The translations under genes and the position numbers were made by a program. Shown here in pieces: positions 59,077-64,000 of a stretch of DNA of 64,000 nucleotides. The stretch is taken from positions 1 through 64,000 of the forward strand of contig JAITYX010000120.1 in NCBI GenBank assembly GCA_021018815.1. Direction: 5' to 3'. This DNA is from Talinum fruticosum. Taxonomy: Eukaryota; Streptophyta; Magnoliopsida; Caryophyllales; Talinaceae. The first letter of the stretch is position 1. The number at the start of each line of letters is the position of its first letter. The notes beneath the pieces are model-generated. The model worked only from the letters and a program-made list of their open reading frames with translations. It did not search any database and was not told where the DNA came from.

Positions 59077-60735
59077 TGAATGTTTATTTTTAGAGAGGTT
59101 AAGTCACCCTAGAGGAGAGGGGAATAGGGTGATGAAAGATTTTTAAAAAAATCAAACTCTTTTTGCACAAAACTAAATAAAAAGAAAATTAAGAGTCTAG
59201 ATTGGATTCAAAAAGACAATAACACGGATATATGTGGAAACCCTTCCGGGGCATAAAAGCACGGACAGATGTCAATCCATACACCCAATCAAATCCACTA
59301 ATTGAATCCTCAATGACAATGAATATGACTACTCAGATTTGTTCCCAAATAAATCTATTATAATTTTCCCAAGCTCGGAATTTACATTATCCGATCGACC
59401 TAATATTTCCAAGTTAAAGTTACCTTATCAACTTGGGATCCTTCGATTTTTCCCAAGGTTAGAAGTTCCCTTATCTAATCGAGTACTTCCAAACCGAGGT
59501 AACCTTTACAGTTTGGGACAACCGAGTTGAGGTAAACTTTACAACTCAGTCGGAGAGAAAGAGTAGAAGAGTAGTAAGAATTACAAGTACAACTAACTCG
59601 GAAGAATACAACTCGTAATAGTAGAATTATAGTTTAGAAGTTGTATGCTAGAAAAGATGTTCATTATGGTCTCTCTTTTTCTTCCATTCGTCGGTTGAAA
59701 ACTTGTGCTAAGGCTTCTATAAATAGTTTGCCTTGAAGAGATAGTCGTTGAGCCTCCAACGTCTATATGTTGAAGCTGTCTAAGTTAACTAGCCGTTGTA
59801 ACGGATAGTCTAAATCACTCAGATTTCTCAACCACCTTGAAATAGTCATTGTGCCTCGGTCCTAACTTCCAACAAGTCTTTTTTCAACTTTTGTAAACTG
59901 GAAAAGCGAACGAAAAGACCGTTAGACTCGAAATAAATATTACCCAAAACGAGTAATGACAAGGTCGTTAGTCGGTTCCGAACTTTTCCGTAAATTCTAA
60001 CTTTTTGTCCGGCGAGTGCTTTAACGGTCGAAGCCTTTTTTTTTTCTTTTTCTTCAAATAATTGACATTAGAAAAACCTGCAAAAACATTGAGCTCACTG
60101 GTTCTCAAAGTATAAATATATTTTGGTCCATAAATTAGATAATGATTAGTCTAAATAAAACTTTTAATAACTAATTATCCTTAATCTAATAATCTAGAAT
60201 ATTTCTAATCTAATATTCAATATACTCAGATTCCACATGTGCCAAAACTCATAAATAAATCATTCAATCTTAATGGGCACATGAGTTATTTAGACATTTT
60301 ACAATTACGCATGATTAAATAAATAATAGCGTAAGTTTTTGGGTTAAAGCATGATTCAAATATTTCAATTCCAGATCAAAGCATAGGATTGCCATGATAA
60401 AATAGACATGTTAAATCTGAGATAGTGTAGGCAAACTAAATGCCCGAGTCTCGACCGAGTAAGTCAGAATCCGAGATGCGAGTGAGTCAGTCTTACTCAA
60501 TCCGTCATAACTAACTCGGATTCTACTTTTTGAGTGTCGGACTTAGTCGGATAATCTTAATATACTTAAGTCTGAGTTCAGTCAAGAATAAGTTATATTG
60601 AAATGATGAATTATAAAGCATATGACTTAGTTAAATGAATTTCTTTTAGGATGCGTCTTGTTTTATCCTAAATTTATATGAATGCATGAAATCAAAACAC
60701 ATGCAAGGGGTTAGTCGATCATACCCGAGTCTTCA
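59077..60735 (-). repeat. Ty1/copia 3' LTR, minus strand
   Basis: On the + strand it runs from TGAATGTTTATTTTTAGAGAGG to ACCCGAGTCTTCA (1.66 kb). It parallels the partial LTR at 62971-63555 and the LTRs at 462 and 37667. At 59655-59670 the text (gatgttcatt) shows the uninterrupted form of the site where the partner LTR is broken at 63556. Confidence 0.85.
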
Positions 60736-62955
60736 ATCTCCCCTTTTTGATGAAAGACATTCAACTAAATAATGACTCAAAGAAATTCATCATAATTATC
60801 GAGCATAATTAAAATGACATGAGGAGCATTTTAAATTTGTGAAACTTTTCAAAATTTGCTCCCCTAAACCATTGAACTCCTCCTAAGCGGATGAATTTAC
60901 AAAATTCATTATTCTCTTACCTAATGCATTTCATCAAAAATAAACAAGGAGATAACGAGATGTTGAACAGAAGAATTATATACACCAATTGAATGTAATT
61001 ATAAGTAAGGTCAGGCATACCTTAGTTGATGTCCGAAATGATACTATCAAGGAGATGACTAGACTTTTACCTGAGTGCGTTTCCAAATCTCTAGCTTACC
61101 AAGTTAAAATTCTCAGCACTCTTTAAGGGTCGGACCGAGTCTTCGTTTGCTTTGTAGTGTACCTACAAAAAGAAAACATACTAACCCTTCTTGCTTCCTC
61201 TAACGAATCCCAGTAAAAATAGTTCTTACTGAGGTTAGTTTTGGAGGAATGGTACTTTGGGAACCCAAATTTGAATAATTTTTGAAGGGTCTGATTCTCG
61301 AGTCTTCCTTTTTGAAAACCGAGTTTCAGGTTAAACAAAATCTTTTCTTTTGTAAAAAGTCCGAGCAGACTTCTCTTGATAAACCTTTCTGAGCTAAGTT
61401 CTCTTTCTCACTGTCTCGAGTTATCCTCATTTTCAGAATTAAAACCCAAACCTTCTTTTCAAAAAGAAATACACCGAGAACCAAGAAGGAGATCAAAGTT
61501 TTTTGACCTTTAGTGAGTTTTAATATCAACTTCGAGACTCATCCGACTTTTTCTTTAAAATCTCATTCTCGGATCCGAGACTCAGTCTCATTATCATGTG
61601 AGTTAGTCTCAAGTACCTTTAAACTAAGTCTCAATTTTTCTAGATCATTTTTCAGAAAATTGTTCTCAATTTCAAGAGACTCAAGTTTTTCTCAAAAGAG
61701 GGAAGAATTAGAGTTGGACTTTTCCTCTAAAGAAAAAATGTACTTTGCAAGATCTATCCTAGAAAACATAAGATAGTAATTAATTACCTCTTGAGGATAA
61801 TTTTCCTCAACATCAGATAAGTCTTGTTCTGATTCAGTTCCTTTGTCTGAGTTAGTCATTACTATTAGGCACTTGGAATCATCCTCTCGTGTCCGAGTCA
61901 GATGAGTTTTCTTCTTCTTCGACTCATCCTCATTATAAGTGATAGTCTTCTTCTTTTTGTAATCTCTCTTCCTTTCTGGGCAATATTTGATGGTGTGTTC
62001 CTTGCTACCACACTCAAAACACCCGGAATAATTAGTAGAAAAAGAATTGAGAGGATGAGAGAGTTACCTTTTCTTTCTCGTCTTAGGACCTCAGATTTAG
62101 GATTCTTTTTCAATATATGATGCTTCATCATCTTCTTGAATCCTTTTGCAATTTGCTCTATTGGGTCCTCTTCTGAGTCGGAACTACTTGAACTTAGTTC
62201 AGCTTCTTCTGAGACTTTTAATGCAATGTTCCTTCTTGAGCTGTCCTTAGAATCCTCATCTTGGAGATGTAGCTCATAGGTCGAAGTTTTCCTATGAGCT
62301 CATCTAATATCAGTTTGCTGAGGTCTTGTGCTTCTTCTATTGCAGTCACCTTTGGACCCCATTTCTTCTTTGGTAGGCTCCTTTGAAGTTGTCTAACAAC
62401 TTCTTCATTAGGCATCTTCTTACCGAGAGATTTGAGACTATTAACAATCTTTGTGAATCGAACATACATCTCCGTGATGCTCTCAGCTTCTTCCATTTTG
62501 AATAGCTCATACTTGTGGATGTATTGGCTGCTCTTAGTTTGTCTATCTGGGCTTGTTCCTTCATATGTTGTCACCGACGTGTCCCACACCTCCTTAGCTG
62601 TGTCACAAGCCGAGACTCTATTGTACTCCGAAGCATCTATGTCACATAGAAGGATGTTCATAACTCTGAAGTTCTTCCTGTACCTTTCCTTCTCTTCAGT
62701 GGTGTATTATGACTTTAGTTTTGCCATTGTTTGGTCACCTTCTTACTTTATGGGAATATAGTTTCCCTCGGTGATGACCTTCCACACTTGTTCATCAAGA
62801 TCTTGGATGAAGCATTACATCAACTTCTACAAAAGTGCAAAGTTTGAGCCTTTGAACTTAGGTAGCCTTAAAAGAGATCTTCCTTCTTCAAATTCTCCAG
62901 TAGGATGAGTCATGATCTTTAAACCTTTGGATTATGATATCCTCTTGAAAGGCTA
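60736..62955 (-). mobile_element. Internal region with gag but no pol
   Basis: Only 2.2 kb separate the polypurine tract (60736-60748, aaaaaggggagat on the minus strand) from the primer site. From 62950 down: a gag of the UBN2 type, best frame 62661-62218 (NRVSACDTAKEVWDTSV, TEMYVRFTKIVNSLKSLGKK, EEVVRQLQRSLPKK), then a zinc knuckle at about 62020-61975 (CGSKEHTIKYCPERKRD, first Cys changed to Phe/Glu context), a charged coiled-coil part (61780-61600), and the gag tail near 61500. Then comes the sequence that precedes the PPT in related elements. Protease, integrase, RT and RNase H are missing; the gag itself has stops. Confidence 0.75.
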
Positions 62956-62968
62956 GGCTCTAATACCA
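62956..62968 (-). promoter_or_regulatory. Primer-binding site, initiator-Met tRNA type, copia
   Basis: On the minus strand TGGTATTAGAGCC follows the LTR end (…AACCTTCA) after two bases. Confirms that 62971 rightwards is the 5' LTR of a minus-strand element. Confidence 0.75.
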
Positions 62969-62970
62969 AT

Positions 62971-63555
62971 TGAAGGTTTACTCTTGGAGAGGTTAAGTCA
63001 CCCTAGAGGGGGATAGGGTGATGAAAGATTTTAAACAAAAATCAAACTCTTTTTCACGTAACTGAATAAGAAGCAAATTCTGAGTCTAGATTGGACTCAA
63101 AAAGACAATAACACAAATATACGTGGAAACCATCCTAGGGCAGAAAATCACGGACAGCGTCAATCCAGGCACCAAGTCAAATCCACTAATTGAATCCTCA
63201 ATTACAATGAATATGACTACCCACATTTGTTCCCAAACAAATCTATTACAATTTTCCCAAGCTCATAATTTACCTTATCTGACTGACCTAGTACTTGTAG
63301 GTTAAAGTTACCTTATCAACTTGGGATCCTCCGATGTTTCCCAAGGTTAGAAGTTCTCTTATCTAACGTGGTACTTCCAAACAGAGGTAAACTTTACAGT
63401 TTGGGACAACCAAGTTGAGGTAACCTTTACATCTCAGTCAGAGAGAAAGAGCAAAAGTGTAGTAAAAATTATAATACAACCGACTCAGAAAAATACAACT
63501 CAGAATATTAGAATTATAGTTTGGGAGTTGTATGCTAGAGAAGATGTTCAATATT
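62971..63555 (-). repeat. Ty1/copia 5' LTR, truncated by an insertion
   Basis: Begins TGAAGGTTTACTCTTGG and follows the 3' LTR (59077-60735) closely for 585 bp, then stops at aatat|TGTAACGCCC. The rest of the LTR should lie beyond the inserted element, outside the window. Confidence 0.85.
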
Positions 63556-64000
63556 GTAACGCCCTCAATCCCCATAATCACCAGGTTAATCCTAAGGACT
63601 GATTAACTAATAATTAGCGCAGCGGAAATATAGGTTAGAGGCGTTACCGTCGTTCCAAACAAGGAACAAGGCAACATTCAGATAGATTACGTGCAATACT
63701 TGATAAGGTCTGAATTCGAAAGTAAAACGTCCGACAAAAACAACATAAGCAGAGAAAATAAAATACATGTCATTAGGGTAGTGACTTAAAACACAACCAA
63801 AATAACTCAAGACACGACAGGTCACCACCATTGTGAGCCCCTATGACACTTCGGCCAGTAGACAACCTAATTCTTGCTCCCTTCTGGAGTAGCTTTACCG
63901 AAAACAAAACAGATAAAACATTTCAAAATAATGAGCCAAAGCTCAATACGCTTATCCATGTACTGTAAATAATTAGGTGAAGATATATGATTTGAGCGCA
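63556..64000 (-). repeat. Tekay-like LTR, runs off the window
   Basis: Starts TGTAACGCCCTCAATCCCC. It resembles the terminal part of the LTR at 7972 (TGTAATGCCCCCAATTA…) and includes a similar 'gaggcgttaccg' block, so it is the minus-strand LTR of a related gypsy element. The potential 5-bp duplication is aatat (63551-63555). The ORF here is incidental. Confidence 0.75.

Overview
This is a plant nuclear window, almost certainly from a eudicot. It is AT-rich, has intron-containing genes with GT-AG junctions, and is dominated by nested LTR retrotransposons of the Ty1/copia, Ty3/gypsy Tekay-like and Ty3/gypsy Tat/Ogre-like types, with DNA-transposon debris, MITEs, a SINE and a probable Helitron end. 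I see no bacterial, plastid or viral gene set. The species cannot be named from the sequence.

Two host genes are recognisable. (1) A ten-exon monodehydroascorbate reductase gene (MDHAR, + strand, 21784-31998) of the ascorbate-glutathione cycle. All exons join in frame and the C-terminus is Ser-Lys-Ile, a peroxisomal targeting tripeptide. Exon 8 carries an in-frame TAG (31070-31072) where the family has Gln, so this allele reads as truncated at codon 269 of about 433. Its sixth intron holds a decayed hAT transposon of about 4.8 kb, and its fourth intron holds an antisense coding-like fragment. (2) A two-exon trihelix transcription-factor gene of the PETAL LOSS/GT-2-like type (- strand, 55095-57641) with two trihelix domains and a probable one-base frameshift near its N-terminus.

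Layout. 1-1982: 3' end and 3' LTR of a + strand copia element. 1983-14160: Tat/Ogre-like sequences in two opposite orientations (5' LTR, leader and gag/protease on +; 5' LTR, leader and gag on -), meeting near 7785, with a Tekay-like 3' end and LTR lodged in the minus copy (7972-11150). 14161 to about 20500: 3' part of another Tekay-like element whose integrase C-terminus is split by a 3.2-kb solo LTR with a perfect 5-bp target duplication. About 20217-21473: repeats of a MITE type also present downstream of MDHAR. 21474-32480: MDHAR. 32480-35490: tandem repeats, a hAT-like MITE and a SINE. 35490-52905: a decayed copia element (gag, PR, IN, RT, RNase H, post-pol region) interrupted by a copia solo LTR (37667-39272) and by a complete but dead Tekay-like element with both LTRs (40432-50297), whose 3' LTR contains a hAT MITE with an empty site in the partner LTR. 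52906-54304: AT-rich sequence with a Helitron-like 3' end. 55095-57760: trihelix gene. 57870-59076: Tourist-like foldback and related MITE sequence. 59077-63555: a copia element on the minus strand with gag but no pol, its 5' LTR cut by another Tekay-like LTR that runs off the window.

The repeats do not act as one system; they form an insertion history around two genes. The points most worth checking are the MDHAR nonsense codon, the trihelix frameshift, the antisense fragment in MDHAR intron 4, the pol-less copia derivative, and the inverted Tat/Ogre arrangement.
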